Program-made: the position numbers and the translations under genes | The notes under the pieces: model-generated | Told to the model about the DNA's origin: nothing | The model's input: only the letters and a program-made list of their open reading frames with translations | The model's database searches: none | NCBI RefSeq assembly: GCF_014137855.1 | Contig: NZ_JACGWT010000002.1 | Span: 434,001 to 498,000 of the forward strand | Length of the DNA: 64,000 nt | Direction of reading: 5' to 3' | Source of the DNA: Microlunatus kandeliicorticis | GTDB lineage: Bacteria > Actinomycetota > Actinomycetes > Propionibacteriales > Propionibacteriaceae | Shown here: positions 47,142 to 55,215 of the stretch, in pieces | Layout of the letters: every line of letters begins with the position of its first letter | Numbering within the stretch: position 1 is the first letter of the stretch

Positions 47142-48929
47142 TCAGCTGGGCGTGGGGCTCGGCGTCGGGCTCGGCGTCGCGCTCGGGGTCTCCGACGGCG
47201 TGGGCGTCGGGGTCGGCGTCGGGGTGCTCTCGGGGCCGCGCGAGACGACGATCGTCACCGTGCTGCCCTCCTTGGCCACCGAGCTGCCCGTCGGGTCCTG
47301 GTCGGCGACCACCCCGGCCGCCGTGGTGTCGGAGTACTCGCGCTTGACCGACACCTTGAAGCCCGCGCCCTCGAGCTGCTCGCGCGCGCCCTGCTCGCTC
47401 TGCCCGGTCACCGGCGGCACCGTGACCTTGCCGCTGGCGTAGCTGAGGGTGATCTTCGTCCCGAGCGAGACGCTCTCGCCCTCGCCCGGGTCGACCTGGG
47501 TCACCTCGTTCGTCTTGCCGTCGCTGTTGTCCACCGCGACGGGCTCGACGTTGTTGAAGCCGAGGTTGGTGAGCTCCTTCTCGGCGTCGGCCCTGCTCTT
47601 GCCGACGATGTCGTCGGGGATCTGCGCGGTCTTCGGGCCGTCGTTGATCGTGATGGTGACCGGGCTGTTCTCCGGCACGTTGCTGCCGGCCGTCGGGTTC
47701 TGCCGGATCACCGTGTTGACCGTGTTGTCGTCGGCCCCGTTGGTGTGGGCGACGGTGACCGGCCCGGACAGCTGGCTGTTCATCAGCTGACTCCGCGCCT
47801 GCGCCTCGCTGTAGCCGGTGACCGACGGCATGGTGACCATCGCGACCGCGGGTGGCTGGAAGTAGCGGTAGAGGCCGTAGGCGCCACCGAGGGCGAGCAG
47901 CAGCACCGCGACGATGACGATCGGGATCCAGGCCCGACGCTTCCGCGGCGCCTCATCCTCGGGCGGCTCCTCCTCGGTCTCCCGGGTGACCACCGGGATC
48001 GGCGCGGGCGGCGGCACCCGGGTCGCGACCCGGGTCGCCTCCGGGTCGGGCACCGGCGCGGTCGGGACGATCGCCGTCACCTGCTCACCGGCGAGCACCC
48101 GTGTGATGTCGGCCTTCATGTCACGGGCCGACTGGTAGCGCTCGTCCGGCGACTTGGCCAGCGCCTTGAGCACGATCGCGTCCATCTCCGGGGTGACCGC
48201 GCCGTTCAGCTCGCTCGGCGGCACCGGGTTCTCCCGGACGTGCTGGTAGGCCACGCTCACCGGCGAGTCGCCGACGAACGGCGGACGTCCGGTCAGCAGC
48301 TCGTAGAGCAGACAGCCGGCCGAGTAGATGTCGCTGCGGGCGTCGACGGTCTCGCCGCGGGCCTGCTCGGGGGACAGGTACTGCGCGGTGCCGATCACCG
48401 CCGCGGTCTGGGTCATCGTCGCCGAGGTGTCGGCGACCGCCCGGGCGATGCCGAAGTCCATCACCTTGACGTTGCCGGTCTGGGTCAGCATCACGTTGGC
48501 GGGCTTGATGTCGCGGTGCACGATCCCCGCCCGGTGGCTGTAGCTCAGGGCGTCGAGGACGCCCTGGGTCAGCTCCAGCGCCCGCTCGGGCATGATCTTG
48601 CTGCCGTCGCGCAGGATGTCGCGCAGCGTCGGCCCCTCGACCAGCTCCATCACGATGTAGGGGACCGACACCCCGGTCTGCGGGTCGGTCTCCTCGCCGG
48701 TGTCGTAGACGGCCACGATCGTCGGGTGGTTGAGTCCGGCCGCCGACTGGGCCTCGCGCCGGAAGCGGGCCTGGAAGGTGGGGTCGCCGGCGAGGTCGGT
48801 CCGCAGCTGCTTGACCGCGACCGGACGCCCGAGCCGGGTGTCCATGGCCCGGCGCACCTCGGCCATGCCGCCGCGGCCCAGCAGGTCGCCCAGCTCGTAG
48901 CGACCGCCGACGCTCACCGCCTCTGGCAT
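47142..48929 (-). CDS. pknB: PASTA-domain Ser/Thr protein kinase PknB
   Basis: 595 residues. Kinase domain ~10-275 with glycine loop GRGGMAEV, Lys40, HRD at 138-140, DFG at ~158 and an activation loop with SATMTQTAAVIGT. After a basic linker one helix ('WIPIVIVAVLLLALGGAYGL') is followed by three PASTA domains, which bind muropeptides or lipid II, and a Thr/Pro- and Ser/Pro-repeat tail of ~30 residues. M. tuberculosis PknB has four PASTA domains. ATG 48929 with GGAGACG upstream. It is the only kinase in the locus; no pknA is present. Confidence 0.95.
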   Translation of the reverse strand: MPEAVSVGGRYELGDLLGRGGMAEVRRAMDTRLGRPVAVKQLRTDLAGDPTFQARFRREAQSAAGLNHPTIVAVYDTGEETDPQTGVSVPYIVMELVEGPTLRDILRDGSKIMPERALELTQGVLDALSYSHRAGIVHRDIKPANVMLTQTGNVKVMDFGIARAVADTSATMTQTAAVIGTAQYLSPEQARGETVDARSDIYSAGCLLYELLTGRPPFVGDSPVSVAYQHVRENPVPPSELNGAVTPEMDAIVLKALAKSPDERYQSARDMKADITRVLAGEQVTAIVPTAPVPDPEATRVATRVPPPAPIPVVTRETEEEPPEDEAPRKRRAWIPIVIVAVLLLALGGAYGLYRYFQPPAVAMVTMPSVTGYSEAQARSQLMNSQLSGPVTVAHTNGADDNTVNTVIRQNPTAGSNVPENSPVTITINDGPKTAQIPDDIVGKSRADAEKELTNLGFNNVEPVAVDNSDGKTNEVTQVDPGEGESVSLGTKITLSYASGKVTVPPVTGQSEQGAREQLEGAGFKVSVKREYSDTTAAGVVADQDPTGSSVAKEGSTVTIVVSRGPESTPTPTPTPTPSETPSATPSPTPSPTPS

Positions 48930-49047
48930 CCGTCGTCTCCCTCGTGCGTGCTGCCGTGCTCCCCGTCCGACCGGCGCGGCGGGCGTCCTCCCTGGCATGC
49001 GACCTTAACGGCCGCGGTCGTCCTCGACCGGTCCGCCGTCCCGCCGG

Positions 49048-50484
49048 TCACCCGAGCACCGCCTGCATGGTGGCCCGGGCGATCGGGGCGGCGACCCGGC
49101 CGCCGGCGATGTCCTGGCGGGGGATGTCGGCGTCCTCGACGACCACGGCGACCGCGACGCTCTTGTCCCCCGACCGTGCGAACGACGTGTACCAGGCGAA
49201 AGGTTTCCGGTTCGGGTCCGACTGTGCGGTCCCGGTCTTGCCGCCGACCTCGACCCCGCTGATCGCGCCGTTCCCGCCGGTGCCCTGCTGGACCACCGAG
49301 ACCATCATCTGCTGCAGCGCGCGGGCGTTCTGCTCGGTCATCGGCTGGCTCAGCTCGGTCGGGGTGTGCCGGTCGATCACCGACAGGTCCGGACCGCGGA
49401 CGGTGGAGACCAGATAGGGGTCCATCAGCTTGCCGTCGTTGGCGATCGCGGCGCTGACCATGGCCATCTGCAGCGGCGAGGCCGCCACGTCGAACTGCCC
49501 GATCGAGCTCAGCGCGAGCTGGCTCGGGTTGAGGTCGTCGGGGAACTGGCTGGCCGCGCCGCCGACGTCGTCGAGGTGCCGGGCGTCGAAACCGAACGCC
49601 TTGGCCTGCGCGCGCAGCTTGTCCTGGCCGAGGCTCAGCCCGAGGTTGGCGAACGCGGTGTTGCAGGACACGTCGAGCGCCCGGGTCAGGGTGATCCGGG
49701 TGCCGCCGCAGTTGTTCTCGTTGGGCAGGTAGGTGGTCGTCCCGGGAAGCCGGAGCCGGCTCGGCGAGTCGATCATCGTGTCCGGCGTCCTGCCGTCGGC
49801 GAGCGCGGCGGCCGCGGTGACCAGTTTGAAGGTCGACCCGGGCGGGTAGATCTCGCGGGCCGCCCGGTTCGACATCGGCGAGCCGGAGGCGTTGATGTAG
49901 GTGTCGTAGGCCTTGTCGGCCGCGGTGACGTCGTGGCTGGCGATCTTGTTCGGGTCGTAGCTCGGGCTGGTGACCATGGCGAGCACCGCGCCGGTGGTCG
50001 GGTCGAGGGCCGCCACCGCGCCCTTCTGGTTGCCCAGCGCCTTGGCCGCGGCCTCCTGGGCGGCCGCGTCGATGGTGGTCTGGACGGTCGCTCCCTGCGG
50101 CGCCTTGTTGGTCACCGTGTCGATCAGCCGGCGGACGAAGAGGGCGCCGTCGGTGCCGGCGAGCTCGCTGTTGTAGCTGCTCTCCAGGTTGGAGCTGCCG
50201 TGGTCGTAGGAGAAGAAGCCGGTGATCGGCGCGTACAGCGGGCCGTCGCTGTAGACCCGCTGGTAGCGGAACCGGTCGTCGGAGGGCTTGGTGCTGGCGA
50301 TCGCGGTCGACCCGACCAGGATCGGCCCGCGGTCCTGGGCGAACTCCTCGTCGCGGACCCGGCGGTTGTAGGGGTTCGCGTCGAGCGAGTCCTGGCGGAC
50401 CACGGTCAGGTAGGTGCCGTTGGCCAGCAGCAGCGCGAACATCAGCATGGCCAGGAAGGCGATCCGGCGGATCGGTTTGTTCAT
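49048..50484 (-). CDS. pbpA: Class B penicillin-binding protein PbpA
   Basis: 478 residues. N-terminal anchor helix (~7-27), then the transpeptidase with STFK (Ser217-Lys220), SCN (Ser273) and KTGT in 'GVEVGGKTGTAQS'. It cross-links peptidoglycan with RodA. The ATG overlaps the rodA stop (ATGA). Lies 118 bp before pknB. Confidence 0.96.
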   Translation of the reverse strand: MNKPIRRIAFLAMLMFALLLANGTYLTVVRQDSLDANPYNRRVRDEEFAQDRGPILVGSTAIASTKPSDDRFRYQRVYSDGPLYAPITGFFSYDHGSSNLESSYNSELAGTDGALFVRRLIDTVTNKAPQGATVQTTIDAAAQEAAAKALGNQKGAVAALDPTTGAVLAMVTSPSYDPNKIASHDVTAADKAYDTYINASGSPMSNRAAREIYPPGSTFKLVTAAAALADGRTPDTMIDSPSRLRLPGTTTYLPNENNCGGTRITLTRALDVSCNTAFANLGLSLGQDKLRAQAKAFGFDARHLDDVGGAASQFPDDLNPSQLALSSIGQFDVAASPLQMAMVSAAIANDGKLMDPYLVSTVRGPDLSVIDRHTPTELSQPMTEQNARALQQMMVSVVQQGTGGNGAISGVEVGGKTGTAQSDPNRKPFAWYTSFARSGDKSVAVAVVVEDADIPRQDIAGGRVAAPIARATMQAVLG

Positions 50485-51899
50485 GCCGGCCTCCGGATCA
50501 GCTCGGTGGTCTCGGCGGAGGCGGACCGGGTGTCACGCCCGGCGGGCGACGCCTCGAGGTCGACGGTGGTGGCGATCGGCTTGCGGACCTGGTGGCTGAT
50601 CAGCAGCAGCAGACCGATGACCACCCAGTTGGCGATCATCGACGAGCCGCCCTGCGACATGAACGGGGTGGTGAGGCCGGTCAGCGGGAGCAGCCGGGTC
50701 ACCCCGCCGATGATCGCGAAGACCTGCAGGGCGAAGGCGAAGGCCAGACCGGCCGAGAGCAGCTTGCCGAAGGCCTCGCGGCAGGCCAGTGCGGTCCGCA
50801 GCCCGCGCTCGACGATCAGCGCGTAGACCATGATCACCGCGAACAACCCGGTGATGCCGAGCTCCTCGCCGATCGCGGCGGAGATGAAGTCGCTGCGGGC
50901 CAGCGGAGTCAGCCCGGGCCGGCCCTCGCCGAGACCGCGGCCGAGCAGCCCGCCCCAGGCGAACCCGAACTGCGCGCTGATGATCTGCCCGTACTCGTCG
51001 TAGTTGGTGAACGGGTGCAGCCAGGCGCCGACGCGGACCCGGACGTGCCCGAAGTTGAGGTACCCGAACGCCGCCCCGGCCGCGAACATCAGGGTGCCGA
51101 GCACCGCCCAGCCGGGGCGCTCGGTCGCGACGTAGAGCATCATCACGAACAGCCCGAAGAACAGCAGCGAGGTGCCGAGGTCGTTCTGCAGCACCAGGAT
51201 GGCCAGGCTGAGCAGCCAGACGCAGAGGATCGGGCCGAGGTCGCGGGCCCGCGGCAGGTCGATCCCGAGGAACCGCGGCCCGGCCAGCGCGAGCACGTCG
51301 CGCTTCTCGACCATGTAAGACGCGAACGCGATGGCCAGCAGCACCTTGGCCACCTCGGCCGGCTGGAAGCTCAGCCCGAAGGCCCGGATCCAGATCCGGG
51401 CGCCGCCGATCTCCACCCCGAGCCCGGGGATCAGCGGGAGCAGTAGCAGCACCAGGCCGGCCAGCCCGAGGGTGTAGGTGAACCGCTGCAGCGGGCGGTG
51501 GTCGCGGATCACCACGATCACCGCGATCACCAGCACCACACCGATCCCGGTCCACAGCAGCTGCTGGGTGGCGCCGTGGGTGGGCGGTGAGTTGATCAGG
51601 TCGATCCGGTGGATCATCGCCAGCCCGAGGCCGTTGAGGAAGACCGCGCAGGGCAGCAGGACCGGGTCGGCGTAGGGCAGCCGCCAGCGGATCACCGCGT
51701 GCACGACCACCGGCATCCCCACCCAGATGCCCGCCACCCAGGGCAGCACGGTGGGGATCTCACCGGTGACGTTGTAGCTGACGATCGTGTACGCGGCCAG
51801 GCCGATGGCGGCGGCGAACAGCACGAGGAACAGCTCGACGTTGCGGCGCTTGCGCGGGACGATGATCACCGCACGGTCGTCGGACAGGTTGAGGCTCAA
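50481..51899 (-). CDS. rodA: RodA/FtsW-family SEDS glycosyltransferase
   Basis: 472 residues with 12 helices. The block 'FQPAEVAKVLLAIAFASY' and a late LPLTGLTTPFMSQGGSS are the SEDS hallmarks. It polymerises lipid II into glycan strands. Start codon TTG, overlapping the pstP stop (TTGA); GGGAGGG lies ~8 nt upstream. Coupled to pbpA. Confidence 0.96.
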   Translation of the reverse strand: MSLNLSDDRAVIIVPRKRRNVELFLVLFAAAIGLAAYTIVSYNVTGEIPTVLPWVAGIWVGMPVVVHAVIRWRLPYADPVLLPCAVFLNGLGLAMIHRIDLINSPPTHGATQQLLWTGIGVVLVIAVIVVIRDHRPLQRFTYTLGLAGLVLLLLPLIPGLGVEIGGARIWIRAFGLSFQPAEVAKVLLAIAFASYMVEKRDVLALAGPRFLGIDLPRARDLGPILCVWLLSLAILVLQNDLGTSLLFFGLFVMMLYVATERPGWAVLGTLMFAAGAAFGYLNFGHVRVRVGAWLHPFTNYDEYGQIISAQFGFAWGGLLGRGLGEGRPGLTPLARSDFISAAIGEELGITGLFAVIMVYALIVERGLRTALACREAFGKLLSAGLAFAFALQVFAIIGGVTRLLPLTGLTTPFMSQGGSSMIANWVVIGLLLLISHQVRKPIATTVDLEASPAGRDTRSASAETTELIRRPA

Positions 51900-53521
51900 C
51901 AGCGCTGCCCTCCCGGCGGGAGGGCGCCCGAGGCGGTCGCGGTCGGCGTCGGGGTCCCGGCACCGGCGGAGGCGGTGGCCTGGCCGGTTGCCTGGCCGGT
52001 GGCTTGGCCGGTGGCCTTGCTGGTCGCCTGGCCGGTCGCCTTCGCGGTGGCCCCCGTGCTGGGCTTGCCGCTGGCCTCGACGCTCGATCCGCCGCTGACC
52101 TTGCCGGTGGGCCGGCTCGACGGCGTCGCGCTCGCCCAGGAGCTGGGCTTCGCCGACGCGCCCGGCGTCGACCCGTCGCCCTGCCGGCGGCAGCTCTCGG
52201 CGGCCTCCCGCAGCTGGCCGACGGTCGCCCGGGCGCCGTCGAGGTCGGCCACGTCGATGCCCGAGCTGACCATCTCCTGGTAGACCGGCGGGAGGGCGGC
52301 GACCGGGAGCTGCTGGATCTCGTAGACCCGGGAGAGCGGGATGCCGAGCGGCTTGGCGGCCAGGCCCTGGTAGATCGCCACCTGGGTGCCGGAGGCGCCG
52401 ACGTAGTACTGGGTCCGGCTCCAGGCGTACCCGGTGCCGAGACCCGCGCTGAGCACCAGCACCAGCACCAGCAGCCCGACCAGCGGTCGCAGCACCCGGC
52501 GTCGTGACGGCAGCTGGGGCGCGTAGCGGTCCTCGTCGTCCGGCCCGTCGTCGTCCGAGCCGCTCCCGTCACCGGCCTCGTCGAGGTCGTCGAGGTCGTC
52601 GAGGTCGGCGAGCTCGTCGGGATGGTCGGGGTCGCCGAGCGGCGCCAGCCGCCCACGGACCATGGTGTCGCTGCTCGGGATGTCGCGTTCGGTGGCCGCC
52701 CCCAGCACCACCGGCGCCGCGACCGCGGCCGACGGGGCGGCGGAGGACGCGTCGGCCCCGACCAGGTCGACCAGGATGATGGTGATGTTGTCGGCCCCGC
52801 CGGCGGCGTGCGCGTCGGCCACCAGGGCGTCCATCGCGACGTCGAGGTCCTCGGCGGCGAGCTCGGCGGCGATGTCCTCGTCCTCGACGAAGCCGCACAG
52901 ACCGTCGCTGCAGAAGAGCAGCCGGTCGCCGGCCCGGAGCGGGACGCGGGTCAGGTCGGGCTCGTTCGCGGGCTGGCCGTTGAGCACCTTGAGCAGCAGC
53001 GAACGGTGCGGGTGGACGGCTGCCTCGCCCTCGCTGATCTTGCCGTCGTCGATCAGCGACTGCACCCAGGAGTGGTCGTGGGTGAGCCGTTCGAGCCGGC
53101 CGTCGCGAAAGAGGTAGGCGCGGCTGTCGCCGATGTGGGCCAGGCTCAGCTGGTCGTGCTCGAGGATGCCCGCGGTGACGGTGGTCCCCATCCCCTCGAG
53201 CTCGTAGTCGGCGGTGACCAGGTCGGAGATCTTGCCGTTGGCCTCGTCGATCGCGGTGGCGAGCAGGTCGCGGTTGCGTTCGTGCAGGCTGACGGTGTCC
53301 CCGCCGGCGTCGCCCTCCGACGGGTCGGCGCCCACCTGCTCGTCGACGTGCTTGATCACGTCGACGGCGACGGCCGAGGCGAGGTCGCCGGCGGCCGCGC
53401 CTCCCATCCCGTCGGCGATCAGCACCAGGTGCCGTCCGACGAAACCCGAGTCCTGGTTCATCTTGCGGACCAGACCGATCTCGGAGTGGGCGCGGAAGAC
53501 CCAGGAGAGCGTGTCGGCCAT
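51896..53521 (-). CDS. pstP: PP2C-family Ser/Thr phosphatase PstP
   Basis: 541 residues. The PP2C core (1-~240) has 'NQDSGFVGRHLVLIADGMGG', 'AHIGDSRAYLFRDG' and the late GGADNITIILV, giving the Mn-binding Asp residues. An acidic linker, a helix ('PLVGLLVLVLVLSAGLGTGYAW') and an outside domain follow. The last ~70 residues are a low-complexity Ala/Thr/Gly tail with ATGQ repeats. It reverses PknB phosphorylation. One-base overlap with fhaB (TGATG). Confidence 0.95.
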   Translation of the reverse strand: MADTLSWVFRAHSEIGLVRKMNQDSGFVGRHLVLIADGMGGAAAGDLASAVAVDVIKHVDEQVGADPSEGDAGGDTVSLHERNRDLLATAIDEANGKISDLVTADYELEGMGTTVTAGILEHDQLSLAHIGDSRAYLFRDGRLERLTHDHSWVQSLIDDGKISEGEAAVHPHRSLLLKVLNGQPANEPDLTRVPLRAGDRLLFCSDGLCGFVEDEDIAAELAAEDLDVAMDALVADAHAAGGADNITIILVDLVGADASSAAPSAAVAAPVVLGAATERDIPSSDTMVRGRLAPLGDPDHPDELADLDDLDDLDEAGDGSGSDDDGPDDEDRYAPQLPSRRRVLRPLVGLLVLVLVLSAGLGTGYAWSRTQYYVGASGTQVAIYQGLAAKPLGIPLSRVYEIQQLPVAALPPVYQEMVSSGIDVADLDGARATVGQLREAAESCRRQGDGSTPGASAKPSSWASATPSSRPTGKVSGGSSVEASGKPSTGATAKATGQATSKATGQATGQATGQATASAGAGTPTPTATASGALPPGGQRC

Positions 53522-54006
53522 CAGGTCTCCAGCTTGATCAGCGTCTTGCCGATCCGCACCGTGTCCGCCAGCGTCAGCGAGGTCGGCGCGGTGATCCGCT
53601 GACCGTTGACGTAGGTGCCGTTGGTGGAGCCGAGGTCCTCGATGTACGGGCCGGCCTCGCCGAGCACCACCCGCGCGTGCCGGGTGGAGACGTAGTCGTC
53701 GTCGAGGATCAGCGCGCAGTCCGAGCCGCGGCCGATCATCACCACCGCGTTCTCACCGGTCTCGCCGACCAGGTCGGCCGACTGGCCCGACTGGCTGCCG
53801 TTGGTGATCGCCACCCGGCGCGGACGGCCCCGCTGGCGGCGGGTCCGTCGGGCCGGGGCGGCGGGCTCGTTGAGCTGCTGGCCGGCCCGGTTGGGGACCG
53901 CCTTGCCGAACAGGTCGGAGCGGATCACCGAGACGATCGAGGCGATGAACAGCCAGAGCAACGCCAGGAACAGCACCTTGACGATGGTCAGAGTGATCTC
54001 GGACAT
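53521..54006 (-). CDS. fhaB: FHA-domain protein FhaB (FipA-like)
   Basis: 161 residues. An N-terminal helix (5-27), a basic stretch rich in Arg, then the FHA domain with GRGSDC, STRHARV and 'GSTNGTYVNGQ'. It binds phosphothreonine and links kinase signals to division proteins. Starts 19 bp after fhaA. Confidence 0.95.
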   Translation of the reverse strand: MSEITLTIVKVLFLALLWLFIASIVSVIRSDLFGKAVPNRAGQQLNEPAAPARRTRRQRGRPRRVAITNGSQSGQSADLVGETGENAVVMIGRGSDCALILDDDYVSTRHARVVLGEAGPYIEDLGSTNGTYVNGQRITAPTSLTLADTVRIGKTLIKLET

Positions 54007-54025
54007 GCGGGTGGGTGGCCTGGGC

Positions 54026-54859
54026 TCAGCGTCCGGCCGGGGCGTGCACGAGCATCCGCGTGCTGCCGATCTCGATCCGGGACCCTTCGCCGAGCGGCGC
54101 CTGCTTCACCCGCTTCCCGTTCACCGTCACGCCGTTGGTCGACCCGAGGTCGACGATGTCGATGTCCAGCCCTCGCTCGCCGCCGCGCACCCGGATCTCG
54201 GCGTGCCGGCGGGACACCCCGGGGTCGTTGATCCGCAGGTCGGCGTCGGTGCCGCGGCCGATCACCAGACCGGGCGGCTCGAGCGGGTGCCGCAGGCCGT
54301 TGACCTCGATCACCAGCTGCGGTCGCCGCGGCGCGGGCGGGGCCGGTGGGGCGGCGGGGCGCGCGTAGGTCGGGGTGGGCTGCGGGTCGCGCCGGTCGTC
54401 GCGGTCGGCCCTGGGAGCGTCCTGTCGGTCGCCACCGTCCCAGGCCGGGACCTCCACCCGCTCGTGGTGGGGCTGCTCGGCCTCGTCGACGGCGACCGCC
54501 TGCGACTCCACCGTGAACCGGCCGGTGGGCAGCTGCGGGCTGAGCTCGAGGTGGACCATGATCGGCCCGTTGAAGACGTAGCCCATCGCGGTGGCGTGCG
54601 ACCGCAGCTCGGGGAGCAGCTCGGCCATCAACGTCTTGCCGTAGGGCGCGAGCCGGTCGTAGTCGTGCTGGGACAGGCCGATGGCGAACTCGTTGGGCAC
54701 CAGCCGGCGGTCCCGCGACATCAGCTTGGCCTCGGCGTCGAGCTCGCGCTGCAGCCGGGCGGCGATCTCGACCGGTTGCACGTCACCCTTGAACGCCCGG
54801 GCGAAGAGGCCGCTGACCGCTCCCTCGATCCGACGCTCGAAGCGTCCGAAGACTCCCAC
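54026..54859 (-). CDS. fhaA: FHA-domain protein FhaA (DUF3662-FHA)
   Basis: 277 residues. DUF3662 domain at the N-terminus ('VFGRFERRIEGAVSGLFARAF'), a Pro-rich linker of ~70 residues and a C-terminal FHA domain (GRGTDADLR, SRRHAEI, STNGVTVNG). Shorter than the mycobacterial protein because the linker is short. GTG 54859 with GGAGGAGGG upstream. First gene of fhaA-fhaB-pstP-rodA-pbpA-pknB. Confidence 0.94.
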   Translation of the reverse strand: MGVFGRFERRIEGAVSGLFARAFKGDVQPVEIAARLQRELDAEAKLMSRDRRLVPNEFAIGLSQHDYDRLAPYGKTLMAELLPELRSHATAMGYVFNGPIMVHLELSPQLPTGRFTVESQAVAVDEAEQPHHERVEVPAWDGGDRQDAPRADRDDRRDPQPTPTYARPAAPPAPPAPRRPQLVIEVNGLRHPLEPPGLVIGRGTDADLRINDPGVSRRHAEIRVRGGERGLDIDIVDLGSTNGVTVNGKRVKQAPLGEGSRIEIGSTRMLVHAPAGR

Positions 54860-55067
54860 CGGCCCTCCTCCCGTTCGTCCGTTCCCTCTGTTCAGGCGTC
54901 CCTGATCGTATCCGGCGGGCCTCAAGGGTTCCTGTAGCCCGCGCCCGGGGCGGAGGGTCGATCCGGTCCGGAATCGGTGATCGGGCGGTGCGCGTGCTAG
55001 CCTTCCACGGCGGTTTCCGCAGTCGGGCCAGACTTGTCGCTCTTGTCTGTCCGGCTGTCCGCACCAC

Positions 55068-55150
55068 GCGCGAGTGGCGGAACGGCAGACGCGCTGGCTT
55101 CAGGTGCCAGTGCCCGAAAGGGTGTGAGGGTTCAAATCCCTCCTCGCGCA
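55068..55150 (+). tRNA. tRNA-Leu (anticodon CAG)
   Basis: Acceptor arms GCGCGAG (55068-55074) and CTCGCGC (55143-55149) pair fully; anticodon stem CTGGC/GCCAG encloses TTCAGGT with anticodon CAG (55101-55103); T-arm GAGGG TTCAAAT CCCTC. A long variable arm marks Leu. CCA is not encoded (CCG follows). A TAGCCT box at 54998-55003 may be its promoter. Confidence 0.97.
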
Positions 55151-55156
55151 CCGCAC

Positions 55157-55183
55157 ACGGCCCGGGTCCTCGACCCGGGCCGT
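55157..55183 (+). terminator. Terminator after tRNA-Leu
   Basis: ACGGCCCGGGTC (55157-55168) and its exact complement 55172-55183 with a 3-nt loop, 6 bp after the tRNA. Confidence 0.85.
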
Positions 55184-55215
55184 TCCGCGTCCTGGGGCCT
55201 GCATAGGTTGAACCG

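Noticed and set aside
55068-55150. Integration site of a mobile element at tRNA-Leu
   Set aside because: No integrase and no repeated 3' end of the tRNA were seen in the following sequence; the neighbouring genes look native.
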